From positions 1-64,000 of the forward strand of contig NZ_SNWW01000003.1 of NCBI RefSeq assembly GCF_004362015.1: 64,000 bases of DNA. Reading direction: 5' to 3'. A program made the translations under genes and the position numbers. Shown here one piece after another: positions 53,101 to 61,163 of this stretch (the stretch's first letter is position 1; each line of letters opens with the position of its first letter). The notes beneath the pieces are model-generated. The model saw nothing but the letters and a program-made list of their open reading frames with translations. It did no database searches and had not been told where the DNA came from. Origin of the DNA: Flavobacterium chryseum. GTDB taxonomy: Bacteria; Bacteroidota; Bacteroidia; Flavobacteriales; Flavobacteriaceae.

Positions 53101-54696
53101 CATAGCCAAACCAGATATGTCAAAACTTTTTGAACTTGATGGCGTACCATAAGTTGTAGTTAATGCTGTTAAGCTCGAAGTGTTTATTACTATTGTTGGC
53201 CCAACATTTACAATCCCATTATTTGAAACAAAAAAAGTATTGTTTTTATTAACTGCGTTTGAAAGCGAACTTCCCCATGATCCACCAGATAGGGCTGAAG
53301 TTCCTAGTTTTATACTTTTAGCAGTATGTATTAAATTTGCAGTAAGATCGGCTTTTACTCCATCTACTATCGAAAAAGTGTCGTTTATGGTAGTTGCTGC
53401 ACCAAAAGTTTTGGTACCAGATCCTGACAATACAAGATTATTATAGGTTATCGATCCTGTTCCTAAATTTTGAGCTCCTCCATTAAACTCTACAGTACCA
53501 GTTCCCGGTGTAAAAGTACCTCCTGTACCTGTTACATTTCCTGAAATTTTCAAATAACTTGATCTGGCGTTTAATGTTCCCTGAGTTCTATCCCAATCTG
53601 TAAATGTATGCGTGAGGCCTGATCCAAGACTAAGTGTCCCTAAGCCATTAATTATTAATTTTTTTGTATTTATATTTCCTGTAAAAGTAGCTGTACCGGC
53701 ACCTTTATTCATAGCAACTCCCTTAGAAGATGTAAAACTAGCTATACTTTGATTAACGTTCCCAGTTAAATAAACAAATCCATCAGTTGTAAGCGATCCG
53801 TTGTTGTTGATAAAGTCACCACCTAAATATAAGTTAGTGTTGCCCAATATTAATGAAGCATCTTCCTCTACTATAAGTGCCACTCCATCATTAAATTTTT
53901 TGTCTGCGACACTACTACCCATAGTAACTGTACTTGCAATAGTAAGGCCTGGAGTTGAAATTATGACCCCTCCTTTTGCTGTAAATGGACTTACCCATTC
54001 TGGTCCAACTGTATAAGATACTGCACTATATTGTAAAGAAGCATCGGCACCATAAGTAGGCGCTGCAGATGCAGTTGCTGTACCAGCCATATTAAGTTTA
54101 CCATTTACAATTACTCCTGAAGTAATTGTTCTTACGCCACTACCTGAAATTGTTAAATTATTATAAGTGTATGGACCAACATTACGTGTTCCTACACCAT
54201 TATAAGTTACAGTTCCTTTCGCATCAGCATTTAATACGCCTCCTGTCATTACTCCTCCAATAAGTAAATTTCCATCTCCGGAAAAAGTTACGTCATTTTG
54301 AAGTGCATTTCCATTCATTGTAATGTTTCCTGATACACTTACTTTCCCAGTGTTGATATTTAAACTACAATCACTGGTATCTCCCCCGCTGCTGTTCATA
54401 ACTATTGATGCAGGAGAAAAACTCCCCGATCCTTTTACCATTAATGAAACAGTAGTTCCCGGAGTTGAATTTTTTAACTCAAGATGAGCACAAGAAGCAC
54501 CTGCGTTAGTTATGACTGGCTGATTAGTTGCACTTGTTATTAATACATCGTCACTAGCTGTGGGCTTTTCGCCACCGTCCCAGTTGTCATCGTCATCCCA
54601 TGAGGTACTGACTGTTCCTGTCCAAGTTTTCAGTTGCTGACCATATCCTATATTAAATAAAAGGAAGGCCAATGCAATAAGTAAATTTTTGTTCAT
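50143..54696 (-). CDS. Giant T9SS adhesin with MBG and cadherin-like repeats
   Basis: A 1517-residue secreted surface protein (SprB/RemA-like in layout). Signal MNKNLLIALAFLLFNIGYGQ, then a parallel-beta region of about 500 residues with repeated GT-x-T-x-NG strands. Four near-identical MBG-type domains of about 80 residues follow (52869 to 51895), each ending in a copy of KGSAVGDYPISVSG. Then five cadherin-like beta-sandwich domains of about 97 residues (51894 to 50416) in the order A-A-B-A-B. The last 90 residues (NIITPNGDGKNDFWVIPG to the end) are a gliding-motility-associated C-terminal (type B sorting) domain that directs T9SS export and attachment. Repeats invite recombination. ATG at 54696 gives the best signal peptide. 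Confidence 0.9.
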   Translation of the reverse strand: MNKNLLIALAFLLFNIGYGQQLKTWTGTVSTSWDDDDNWDGGEKPTASDDVLITSATNQPVITNAGASCAHLELKNSTPGTTVSLMVKGSGSFSPASIVMNSSGGDTSDCSLNINTGKVSVSGNITMNGNALQNDVTFSGDGNLLIGGVMTGGVLNADAKGTVTYNGVGTRNVGPYTYNNLTISGSGVRTITSGVIVNGKLNMAGTATASAAPTYGADASLQYSAVSYTVGPEWVSPFTAKGGVIISTPGLTIASTVTMGSSVADKKFNDGVALIVEEDASLILGNTNLYLGGDFINNNGSLTTDGFVYLTGNVNQSIASFTSSKGVAMNKGAGTATFTGNINTKKLIINGLGTLSLGSGLTHTFTDWDRTQGTLNARSSYLKISGNVTGTGGTFTPGTGTVEFNGGAQNLGTGSITYNNLVLSGSGTKTFGAATTINDTFSIVDGVKADLTANLIHTAKSIKLGTSALSGGSWGSSLSNAVNKNNTFFVSNNGIVNVGPTIVINTSSLTALTTTYGTPSSSKSFDISGLAMLEGILVTAPSGFEVSTDGTTFSDALTIGAAGAIASKTVFVRLKGTIDAKDYSGNIVLTSNGTTTINVAIATSTVNKAPLTINAKSDTRSYGSDNPTLAATYVGFVNGDTATSLTTQATIATTAVKGSAVGDYPITVSGASSSNYTITYGTSGKLTVTPVALTITAIDNSKVYGSDNPAFTANYVGFVNGDTAASLTTQATIATTAVKGSAVGDYPISVSGAVSSNYTIAYGSNGKLTVTPAALTIAATDNSKVYGSDNPALTANYVGFVNGDTAANLTTQATIATTAVKGSAVGNYPISVSGAVSSNYTITYGPNAVLKITPAALTITVDSKTRSFGLDNPILTASYAGFVNGDTAANLTAQPTIATTAVKNSPIGDYAITASGATSLNYSITYVPAILKVIASSNAGMTDLAISEGTLSPAFTEGNKDYTAIVPNDTKTIKVTPTTADTSATVTVNGKEVPSGTASGEIPLEVGENTITTVVTAQDGTINTYTIVVTREPSSNADLTDLAISEGTLSPAFEEGTKDYTTTVPNDITSVKVTPTTADTTATVTVNGKEVASGTASGEIPLKVGENEIKTVIKAEDGTTKTYTVIVTREPSSNADLSNIIISDGTLDPVFDKDKTDYKVEVPNETNSFVINPIPADPNAKVVVIVDGKTIDPTVPMDLKVGDNEIKIVVTAEDGTTKEYEVIVTRDPSGNSGLNDLAISEGILSPAFAEGTKDYTSTVPNDIAGIKVTPTTADTTATVTVNGKEVPSGTASGEIPLEVGENTITTVITAQDGTTTTYTVIVTREEAAKPSDNAGLSDIVISNGELSPTFNTHTNDYRVEVPNETDSFVIKPLPIDPNATVVVIVDGKTIDPTAPIDLKVGENVITIVVTAEDGTTTDTYTVIIDRAKAEIVPTNIITPNGDGKNDFWVIPGIESYSNNSVKVFDRAARLVYSKNNYNNDWDGSYKGSPLTEETYYYLIDLGNGTPKLKGFITIIRN
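50416..51894 (-). repeat. Five cadherin-like repeat units in the adhesin
   Basis: Units of about 291 bases encoding two alternating subtypes, A (with SEGTLSPAF and SGTASGEIPL) and B (with VPNETxSFVI and VDGKTIDPT). The order A-A-B-A-B points to a two-unit (A-B) duplication. DNA identity among A units is high enough for intragenic recombination. Confidence 0.75.
51895..52869 (-). repeat. Four MBG-type repeats in the adhesin
   Basis: Four tandem units of about 240 bases. The first three share long near-identical stretches (GSDNP, YVGFVNGDTA, TTQATIATTAVKGSAVG); the fourth is more diverged (SKTRSFGLDNPILTASYAGF). Confidence 0.8.
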
Positions 54697-54759
54697 TTTT
54701 ATTTTATTTCTATTCATTTGTTTACAATTTTCATTCATTATTCCTAATTTTTTACTCAT

Positions 54760-55263
54760 CCTTCTTGTTTTAACTCATTTAGTTTTTTTTTAGTTTTTTA
54801 CTCCTTTCCTTAACTTTAGACCATTCAATTCACTAAAAATAATTTCATCAATCACTAGCGCTTAATTTTAAAATTCACATAAGCATGCATCACTTTTAGG
54901 TTCTAAATTTTAATTTCGTAACACGAGATGTCACAAAATGTATTTGAAAAATGAAAAGCAAATAGTTTAATGTATTGATTGTAAAATCATTGTAATTACA
55001 CATTGACAAATCGTCCAGAAATAGATTTAATACTATTTCATTACTCAAATATTGCAGGTATAATAATTTATTATTACCCGTAAAAGTTTTTAACCTAACA
55101 GATAAAGACATTTATTACAAGTAGTAGAATTATTAAAAATATATTAGTGTGATTGGGTTTTGAATCGAGTTAAAGAAGTGGTAAAATAAAAACAAGGTCG
55201 ATTCTTAATGTAAATAAGGAATTTGGGTTTGTGGAGAAGAAATAAATTTAATCTTTAAGAAAT
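54760..55263. other. Gene-free AT-rich stretch upstream of the adhesin
   Basis: No ORF with coding character on either strand and no RNA gene. It should contain the adhesin promoter, but no clear TTG / TAnnTTTG pair in the right orientation was found. A 71-codon minus-strand frame here has low-complexity composition and is not accepted. Confidence 0.5.
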
Positions 55264-55265
55264 AA

Positions 55266-55303
55266 AAAAAGGCAAAATACATTTACACGTATTTTGCCTT
55301 TTT
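55266..55303. terminator. Bidirectional terminator next to a tRNA-like fragment
   Basis: AAAAAGGCAAAATAC (55266-55280) and GTATTTTGCCTTTTT (55289-55303) pair perfectly over 15 bases, with a short loop. On the minus strand it follows immediately the tRNA-like 3' end at 55304-55336, as terminators of real tRNA genes do. Confidence 0.7.
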
Positions 55304-55336
55304 GTGACCTTGATGATACAAAATTCGAACCCATTT
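55304..55336 (-). pseudogene. tRNA 3'-half remnant
   Basis: The minus strand reads GGGTTCGAAT, then about 12 bases, then CAAGGTCAC. This resembles a T-arm with the universal TTCGAA loop followed by the 3' acceptor strand of a tRNA, running straight into a terminator. No 5' half, D-arm or anticodon arm was found upstream. The intact tRNA-Arg at 56862-56935 has a comparable 3' end (GCGGTCA). Confidence 0.35.
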
Positions 55337-55607
55337 GTTAGAAGATTTAAAGATTTTAAATGATGTTTAGAGTTCCATTCCTGCTAATTCATCAAAGTAG
55401 CAAGACTATTAAAATTACACTTATGCTAGTACGAAAGTATTCAGCGAATAAAAAGTTTGTTTAATGTTTTTCAATAAAAAAAACTATTTTTGAAACAAAA
55501 AACTGTGGCATTTATCACTTAATTTAGGACAGATAAGCTAGATATTCATGTACATAAATTGTGTACTATTTTTACAACTCTATAAAAGAATATAGAAAAC
55601 ATAAACT

Positions 55608-56204
55608 ATGAGAAAAAGTACGTTTAGAAGGATTGCTACAGCAATAACATTTTTATCATTCCTTATATTAATGATTTTACTAATTACTCCCAATAATTCT
55701 TTTCTCTTTGAACAGAAACCAATCGAAAACCAACAAGACTTAGGAAATCAAATTTTAGTAGCATTTAAAAATAAATTTATCTCATCTGATACTATATTTT
55801 TGGCGAAAAGAAGAACATATAATATAGATTGTGGAACTGGCATAAGAACAAATTACATAGATAATATAAAAAATAAATATTACAAAATCACACATAGAGA
55901 TGTCATATATGTTGACAATCTCTTTGGTAAACCTTTGGAAGAAACCCACAAAATTATACTGACAGAAATTGTGACCTATTCAAATGAACAATATCCTAAC
56001 GATAGCGATTCTATGGTTGTAAATGGTAATGCTATTGATAGTTTAAAATCAAAGGGAAAAAAGATTTTTATTTTAAATTTTGATTCTATAACCTCTGACA
56101 AAGTCGAAGTTGTTTTTATAGATTATTTAAAAAATTCATCTGTATTGCACCTAAGTTTTGTTTTAGAAAATAGCAAATGGAAACTTGCTTCAAAAAATTC
56201 TTGA
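55608..56204 (+). CDS. Hypothetical protein with N-terminal membrane anchor, 198 aa
   Basis: A 198-residue protein with one N-terminal membrane segment (residues 10-30) after basic residues RKSTFRR, the rest being extracytoplasmic in prediction. Two cysteines are few; there is one CGTG stretch near residue 75. No family recognised. Together with the next gene it lies in a short stretch between tRNA-like debris and tRNA-Arg, with lower GC than the neighbours. Confidence 0.5.
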   Translation: MRKSTFRRIATAITFLSFLILMILLITPNNSFLFEQKPIENQQDLGNQILVAFKNKFISSDTIFLAKRRTYNIDCGTGIRTNYIDNIKNKYYKITHRDVIYVDNLFGKPLEETHKIILTEIVTYSNEQYPNDSDSMVVNGNAIDSLKSKGKKIFILNFDSITSDKVEVVFIDYLKNSSVLHLSFVLENSKWKLASKNS

Positions 56205-56223
56205 TAAAAAGAAATGCCACATT

Positions 56224-56619
56224 ATGAATAAAATATTTTTTTTGCTATTACTTTTTACTGCTTTTTCTTTCGCGCAGGAAGCAAATAAAAAGAATAAAAT
56301 AATTAGGGGGTTTGTTTTTGAAGATTATTTAATTCCAGCTCAAGTTGAAATTAGTGTGAAAGGAACAGATTTAAAAACGTTTACTGATGCAGATGGTAAA
56401 TTTGTTATACAGGCAAAATTAGACGACGTTTTAGTTATTTCATCTTTCGGAGAAAGACCGATTGAAATTACAGTAACTGAAAAAAATTGCTATACAGCTC
56501 AATTATTCAAAGACACGGGATTGTATTACTATACTAAAAAAGCTGCTAGAATAGTTAAGAAAATAAGGCGCAAGGCAATGCGAAAGTATAAACAGGGTTT
56601 TTACGACTGTGATGACTAA
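56224..56619 (+). CDS. Secreted protein with carboxypeptidase-regulatory-like domain
   Basis: A 131-residue exported protein. Signal MNKIFFLLLLFTAFSFAQ; then a beta-sandwich of the CarboxypepD_reg type (GFVFEDYLIPAQVEISVKGT, FTDADGKFVIQ, DVLVISSFGERPIEI). The tail is basic (KKAARIVKKIRRKAMRKYKQ). Such domains often begin TonB-dependent receptors, but here it stands alone. Start at the ATG at 56224 is set by the signal peptide. It begins 20 bases after the preceding gene, probably in one operon. Confidence 0.6.
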   Translation: MNKIFFLLLLFTAFSFAQEANKKNKIIRGFVFEDYLIPAQVEISVKGTDLKTFTDADGKFVIQAKLDDVLVISSFGERPIEITVTEKNCYTAQLFKDTGLYYYTKKAARIVKKIRRKAMRKYKQGFYDCDD

Positions 56620-56819
56620 CTAAATAAATAATAAAGCTATACGTAGTAACTAATACAGCGGATTTGGGTAATAGGCTGGAAACTAAATCTTAATTACCTT
56701 ATAGCTTGAAAAGAATCGTAAACCTTTAAAAATCCATGATGGGCTTCGAACCAAAATCTCTTTTAAATATAGGTATTTTCAAAACCAGAAGAAAATGTTG
56801 AAAATTTTCGAACCATAAG

Positions 56820-56848
56820 AAAGCCTGGGAATCTACATTCTCAGGCTT
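56820..56848 (-). terminator. Terminator downstream of tRNA-Arg
   Basis: AAGCCTGGGAAT pairs with ATTCTCAGGCTT (one G-U pair) around a four-base loop; on the minus strand it follows the tRNA by 14 bases and ends in T-rich sequence. Confidence 0.65.
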
Positions 56849-56861
56849 TTAAAATTTATAG

Positions 56862-56935
56862 TGACCGCGGAGGGGTTCGAACCCCCAACCCTCAGAGCCG
56901 AAATCTGATATTCTATCCAGTTGAACTACGCGGTC
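56862..56935 (-). tRNA. tRNA-Arg (anticodon UCG)
   Basis: A complete 74-base tRNA on the minus strand. Acceptor stem GACCGCG pairs with CGCGGTC; D-arm GTTC with GAAT; anticodon stem TCAGA with TCTGA around loop TTTCGGC, giving anticodon TCG (arginine, codon CGA); T-arm GGGGG with CCCTC around TTCGAAC. The discriminator is A and no CCA is encoded. The stems pair fully, with one G-U in each of the D and T stems. Confidence 0.9.
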
Positions 56936-57014
56936 TTTATTATTGTAGATTTTTGAGTTTAGATTTTAGATTTTAGATTACTGATTGGAATCTAAAATCT
57001 AAACTCATAATTAT

Positions 57015-57464
57015 TTAAACTAATAGTTTCTTAACAATAGTAGAAATAGTTTTTCCTTCTGCAGTTCCGCCTAATTGTGCAGATGCTAATCCCATAACTT
57101 TACCCATTGAAGCGATTCCTGAAGCTCCTGTTTCAGCAATGATTTTAGCAATTACTGCTTCTACTTCTTCTTCGCTTAATTGAGCTGGTAAGAATTTTTC
57201 GATTACAGCAATTTGAGCCAATTCCGGTTCAGCTAAATCAGGACGATTTTGCTCTGTAAAAATTCTCGCACTTTCTTTACGGGTTTTAACTAACTTTTGA
57301 AGCAATTTAACTTCTTCATCTTCAGACAATTCTTCTTTAGAACCTGAAGCTGTTGCAGCTAATAACATTTCTGATTTTATAGCTCTTAAAGCTTCTAATG
57401 CTACTGTATCTTTTGCTCTCATGGCGGTTTTAATTTCGTCCATGATTAATGTTTGTAAACTCAT
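57015..57464 (-). CDS. GatB/YqeY-domain protein
   Basis: A 149-residue YqeY-like protein with the helical domain also found at the C-terminus of GatB, where it binds tRNA. Marks are the start MSLQTLIMDEIKTAMRAKD, the central RKESARIFTEQNRPDLAEPE and the C-terminus GASGIASMGKVMGLASAQLGG. The role of the free-standing form is unknown. It is encoded just after ftsZ in the same direction, 202 bases away, with a terminator in between. Confidence 0.9.
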   Translation of the reverse strand: MSLQTLIMDEIKTAMRAKDTVALEALRAIKSEMLLAATASGSKEELSEDEEVKLLQKLVKTRKESARIFTEQNRPDLAEPELAQIAVIEKFLPAQLSEEEVEAVIAKIIAETGASGIASMGKVMGLASAQLGGTAEGKTISTIVKKLLV

Positions 57465-57610
57465 TTTATTTTTTATTTGAATAAGCTATGCTTATAATTG
57501 ATCTATTATTTTGAATAGTTGTTCCTTACTCCGATCGAACTTACATTAAGATTTACTTTAAAAGTCAAAAAAGAAGTCAAATTTCTAAATTCTGTGCGAA
57601 GATAAAAAAA

Positions 57611-57644
57611 ATAACCCGAAAATTAAATCCAATTTTCGGGTTAT
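57611..57644 (-). terminator. Terminator downstream of ftsZ
   Basis: ATAACCCGAAAATT pairs exactly with AATTTTCGGGTTAT around a six-base loop, 22 bases past the ftsZ stop in the minus direction; it ends in T-rich sequence. Confidence 0.8.
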
Positions 57645-57665
57645 CCTACTATTATGAATGTAAGT

Positions 57666-59651
57666 TTAATCTACATTATCGTGCAAAAATGAATTGTTTG
57701 AGCGCAATTGTAAATCGTTATTACTATCAGTACCAACAGATATTCTTGAATTGGTTGTATTCGATTGATTGTTTGAAAGATCGATACCTAATCTTTTGTA
57801 AGCAGGCTCTTTTTCAAGTTCATCAATTCTGGAAACATTATTGTGGAATTTATAATTAAATTCTTTTAGTTTCTTTCTTCTTTCTTCTGCTCTTAAACGT
57901 AATGTTTCTTCGATAGTTAATTCTAGCGGAGATACATTATCTGTTGTTGTAAATGCAGCTTCCTGAGCAAAATCAACTCTTGGTTTCATGGTTATGTTTA
58001 ATTCCGCAGGAATTACGTCTTCTACCGCTTTATCAACAGGTTTTGATGTGATCAGGTCGTTTTCAACCTCCATATACTCTTCTAACGAATATTTAATAAT
58101 TCCGTTTTCAGAAAGTTCAGTTACCGGAACAAATTGTACCGGATCATTTACTTTTATATTACGAGTTTCGTTTGTTAATTCAAACAAGATTTTAGCTTCT
58201 TGCTCAACAACCGGCTCTTTTTTAACTTCTGGTTCTGCTTTAAAAAGAGGTAAATCAAAAGAGAAAGTTGTTTGTTCTTCTCTTTCAAAAGTTCTTTGCT
58301 GAACAGGTTTTATTTCCTGAAAAGATTGCACTTCAGGAGCTGAAATAGTAAAATCGATATCTGTAATTGGCGAAACGATTTCAAAAGTTACATCAAGGTT
58401 TTTAATAAACTCTGACATTACTACTAATTCTTCCTGATTGATTGACGGAGCAACCGGAGCAACTGCTACTGGTGTAGGCGTTACGGGAGCAACCGTATCT
58501 TCCATCAATTCAAAAACAATTTTTTCTTCGGATTTTGGTGCAGATGATTCTGCATTTAAATCAAAAGATACTACCGATTTATTCGATAGATTATGAACAC
58601 TTCTTTGCTCATCTTCTAACGTATGAATGATTTTTTTAGGCTCTGTATTTACGATTTCATTTTGTTGTTCAACATCAAAACCAGTCGCAATAATAGTCAC
58701 GGCAATAGCATCACCAAGAGTTTCGTCTTCACCAACTCCCATGATAATATTAGCGTTATGACCTGCTTCTACCTGAATATGATCATTGATTTCTCCAATC
58801 TCATCAAGTGTAATTTCATTCGATCCAGAAACGATAAGCAACAATACGTTTTTGGCTCCTGTAATTTTGTTGTCGTTTAACAACGGAGAATCCAACGCAG
58901 ATACAATTGCATCTTTTGCTCTGTTTTCACCCGAAGCAACAGAAGATCCCATGATAGCAGTTCCGCTGTTTGCTAAAACAGTTCTTGCATCACGTAAATC
59001 GATATTTTGAGTATAGTGGTGCGTGATTACTTCAGCAATACCTCTTGAGGCTGTTGCTAAAACTTCATCAGCTTTTGAAAATCCTGCTTTAAAACCAAGG
59101 TTTCCGTATACTTCTCTTAATTTATTATTATTGATCACGATTAATGAATCGACTTGCTTGCGCAATTTTTCGATTCCTAAAAGTGCTTGTTCCTGGCGTA
59201 CTTTACCTTCAAACTGAAACGGAATTGTTACAATACCAACAGTCAGGATTTCTCTTTCTTTTGCCAATTGTGCAATTACCGGAGCAGCACCAGTACCTGT
59301 TCCACCACCCATACCAGCAGTAATAAACACCATTTTAGTACCACGATCTAACATTTTTTCGATGTCAGCGATACTTTCAATAGCAGATTGTTGTCCTACG
59401 TCAGGATTTGCTCCTGCTCCAAGACCTTCTGTTAAGTTTACTCCTAATTGAATTTTATTTGGTACAGCACTATTTTGTAGTGCTTGTGAATCTGTATTAC
59501 AAACGATAAAATCTACCCCTTTAATACCTTGTTTGAACATGTGGTTTATGGCGTTACTCCCGCCTCCACCGACACCTATTACTTTGATTACATTTGATTG
59601 GTTTTTCGGTAAATCAAATGAAATACTTCCAAATTCTGAGTTGCTCATCAT
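57666..59651 (-). CDS. ftsZ: Cell-division GTPase FtsZ, with long C-terminal extension
   Basis: A 661-residue tubulin-like GTPase that forms the division ring. The nucleotide loop GGGTGTG is at residues 115-121 and the conserved VIGVGGGGSNA at 24-34. The GTPase core ends near residue 335. Beyond it lies an unusually long linker of about 310 residues, rich in E, P, V and T, with patterns VAPVTPTPVAVAPVAPS and KPRVDFAQEAAF, probably disordered. A short conserved end (FLHDNVD) probably binds FtsA. Long tails are usual in Bacteroidota. It follows ftsA. Confidence 0.98.
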   Translation of the reverse strand: MMSNSEFGSISFDLPKNQSNVIKVIGVGGGGSNAINHMFKQGIKGVDFIVCNTDSQALQNSAVPNKIQLGVNLTEGLGAGANPDVGQQSAIESIADIEKMLDRGTKMVFITAGMGGGTGTGAAPVIAQLAKEREILTVGIVTIPFQFEGKVRQEQALLGIEKLRKQVDSLIVINNNKLREVYGNLGFKAGFSKADEVLATASRGIAEVITHHYTQNIDLRDARTVLANSGTAIMGSSVASGENRAKDAIVSALDSPLLNDNKITGAKNVLLLIVSGSNEITLDEIGEINDHIQVEAGHNANIIMGVGEDETLGDAIAVTIIATGFDVEQQNEIVNTEPKKIIHTLEDEQRSVHNLSNKSVVSFDLNAESSAPKSEEKIVFELMEDTVAPVTPTPVAVAPVAPSINQEELVVMSEFIKNLDVTFEIVSPITDIDFTISAPEVQSFQEIKPVQQRTFEREEQTTFSFDLPLFKAEPEVKKEPVVEQEAKILFELTNETRNIKVNDPVQFVPVTELSENGIIKYSLEEYMEVENDLITSKPVDKAVEDVIPAELNITMKPRVDFAQEAAFTTTDNVSPLELTIEETLRLRAEERRKKLKEFNYKFHNNVSRIDELEKEPAYKRLGIDLSNNQSNTTNSRISVGTDSNNDLQLRSNNSFLHDNVD

Positions 59652-59735
59652 CTTTTTGGTTTTGAAATTCTTATTAAATACATTTTTTACTTCTTGACTT
59701 GGGGCAAAAAGTAATCCTTTTCGTTTATTATTATT

Positions 59736-61157
59736 TTATTCTGCGTTGTCTAAAAAATCTTTGATTTTATCGACATAACGATCAAAAAATGATCTTCTAA
59801 TTTTTGTTTCTGTAGATTCTTCTTTAACCGCTGTTGCTCTGGCTTCTCTTGGCTGTTCGAATGTTTCTACTCTTTCAACGTAGTTTTCTTCAACTTCGTA
59901 TCGCGGTTGTACAGGTTGTTGCGGCTGCACCGGAGCGTTTCTGTACACTACTTTTGGCTGTTCATTTACAAGTTCCATTCTAACAGCACTTTGCGTACTA
60001 TTTTCGATACTATTCATTACTAAACCAACTGCAGTTGCAAATAAAGGACTTGAAATTTCTTCGCTTGAATTTCCTGCTAAATGCTCGTTTGGATATCCAA
60101 TTCTCGTGTCCATTCCTGTAATGTACTCTACTAATTGTTTGATATGTTTTAGTTGAGCTCCGCCACCTGTAAGAACAATTCCTGCAATCAGTTTTTTACG
60201 AGGATCTTCGTGTCCATAAGCTTTAATTTCAGCAAAAACCTGTTCTACTATTTCTACTACACGAGCATGAATAATTTTAGATAGGTTTTTAAGCGAAATT
60301 TCTTTTGGCTCTCTTCCTCTTAAACCTGGAATAGAAACAATTTCGTTGTCTTTATTCTCTCCCGGCCACGCTGATCCGAATTTTATTTTTAAAAGCTCTG
60401 CTTGTTTTTCTATAATCGAACAGCCTTCTTTAATATCATCTGTAATTACATTTCCTCCAAAAGGAATAACTGCAGTATGACGAATAATTCCATCTTTAAA
60501 AATGGCCAAATCTGTTGTTCCACCACCAATATCGATAAGTGCAACTCCGGCCTCTTTTTCTTCCTGGCTTAAAACGGCATCAGCAGAAGCTAATGGTTCT
60601 AATGTCAAACCTGACAATTCGATACCTGAACTCTGAATACATCTTCCAACATTTCTGATAGATGATGCCTGCCCAACCACTACGTGAAAACTAGATTCTA
60701 ATCTTCCACCGTACATTCCGATTGGTTCTTTGATTTCAGATTGTCCGTCGATTTTAAATTCCTGTGGCAAAACATGAATAATTTCTTCTCCCGGTAACAT
60801 GGCCAGTTTATTAACCTGGTCAATCAGCATTTGAATATCATTTTCGCCAATTACTTCTTCCGGATTACTACGGCTGATGTAATCTGTATGCTGAATACTT
60901 CTGATGTGCTGCCCGGCGATACCTACAACAACATCTTTTATTTTGTAACCTGAATTATTTTCTGCTTCTAAAATAGCTTGTTGAATTGACTGAATAGTTT
61001 GCGTAATGTTGTTTACAACACCTCGCGCAACACCCAAACTTTTGGATTTACCAATACCCAAAATTTCCAATTTGCCATACTCGTTCTTCTTGCCAATCAT
61101 GGCAACTATTTTGGTGGTTCCAATATCTAGACCTACTGCAATGTTATCTTTTTCCAT
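59736..61157 (-). CDS. ftsA: Cell-division protein FtsA
   Basis: A 473-residue actin-like protein that anchors FtsZ to the membrane. The ATP-binding start VGLDIGTTKIVAMIG (residues 8-22), the SHS2 insertion and the second phosphate loop LIDIGGGTTDLAIF (around residue 202) are diagnostic. A C-terminal extension (last 70 residues, ending KDFLDNAE) is rich in Q and V, probably the flexible membrane-targeting tail. It lies six bases downstream of ftsQ. Confidence 0.97.
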   Translation of the reverse strand: MEKDNIAVGLDIGTTKIVAMIGKKNEYGKLEILGIGKSKSLGVARGVVNNITQTIQSIQQAILEAENNSGYKIKDVVVGIAGQHIRSIQHTDYISRSNPEEVIGENDIQMLIDQVNKLAMLPGEEIIHVLPQEFKIDGQSEIKEPIGMYGGRLESSFHVVVGQASSIRNVGRCIQSSGIELSGLTLEPLASADAVLSQEEKEAGVALIDIGGGTTDLAIFKDGIIRHTAVIPFGGNVITDDIKEGCSIIEKQAELLKIKFGSAWPGENKDNEIVSIPGLRGREPKEISLKNLSKIIHARVVEIVEQVFAEIKAYGHEDPRKKLIAGIVLTGGGAQLKHIKQLVEYITGMDTRIGYPNEHLAGNSSEEISSPLFATAVGLVMNSIENSTQSAVRMELVNEQPKVVYRNAPVQPQQPVQPRYEVEENYVERVETFEQPREARATAVKEESTETKIRRSFFDRYVDKIKDFLDNAE

Positions 61158-61163
61158 TTTCTA

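Noticed and set aside
50143..54759. Direct repeats in 50-53 kb as a possible CRISPR array
   Set aside because: Units are 240-290 bases long, in frame and encode MBG and cadherin-like domains.
54896..55111. Minus-strand ORF of 71 codons
   Set aside because: Low-complexity composition, no recognisable start context, no family; treated as random open frame in AT-rich DNA.
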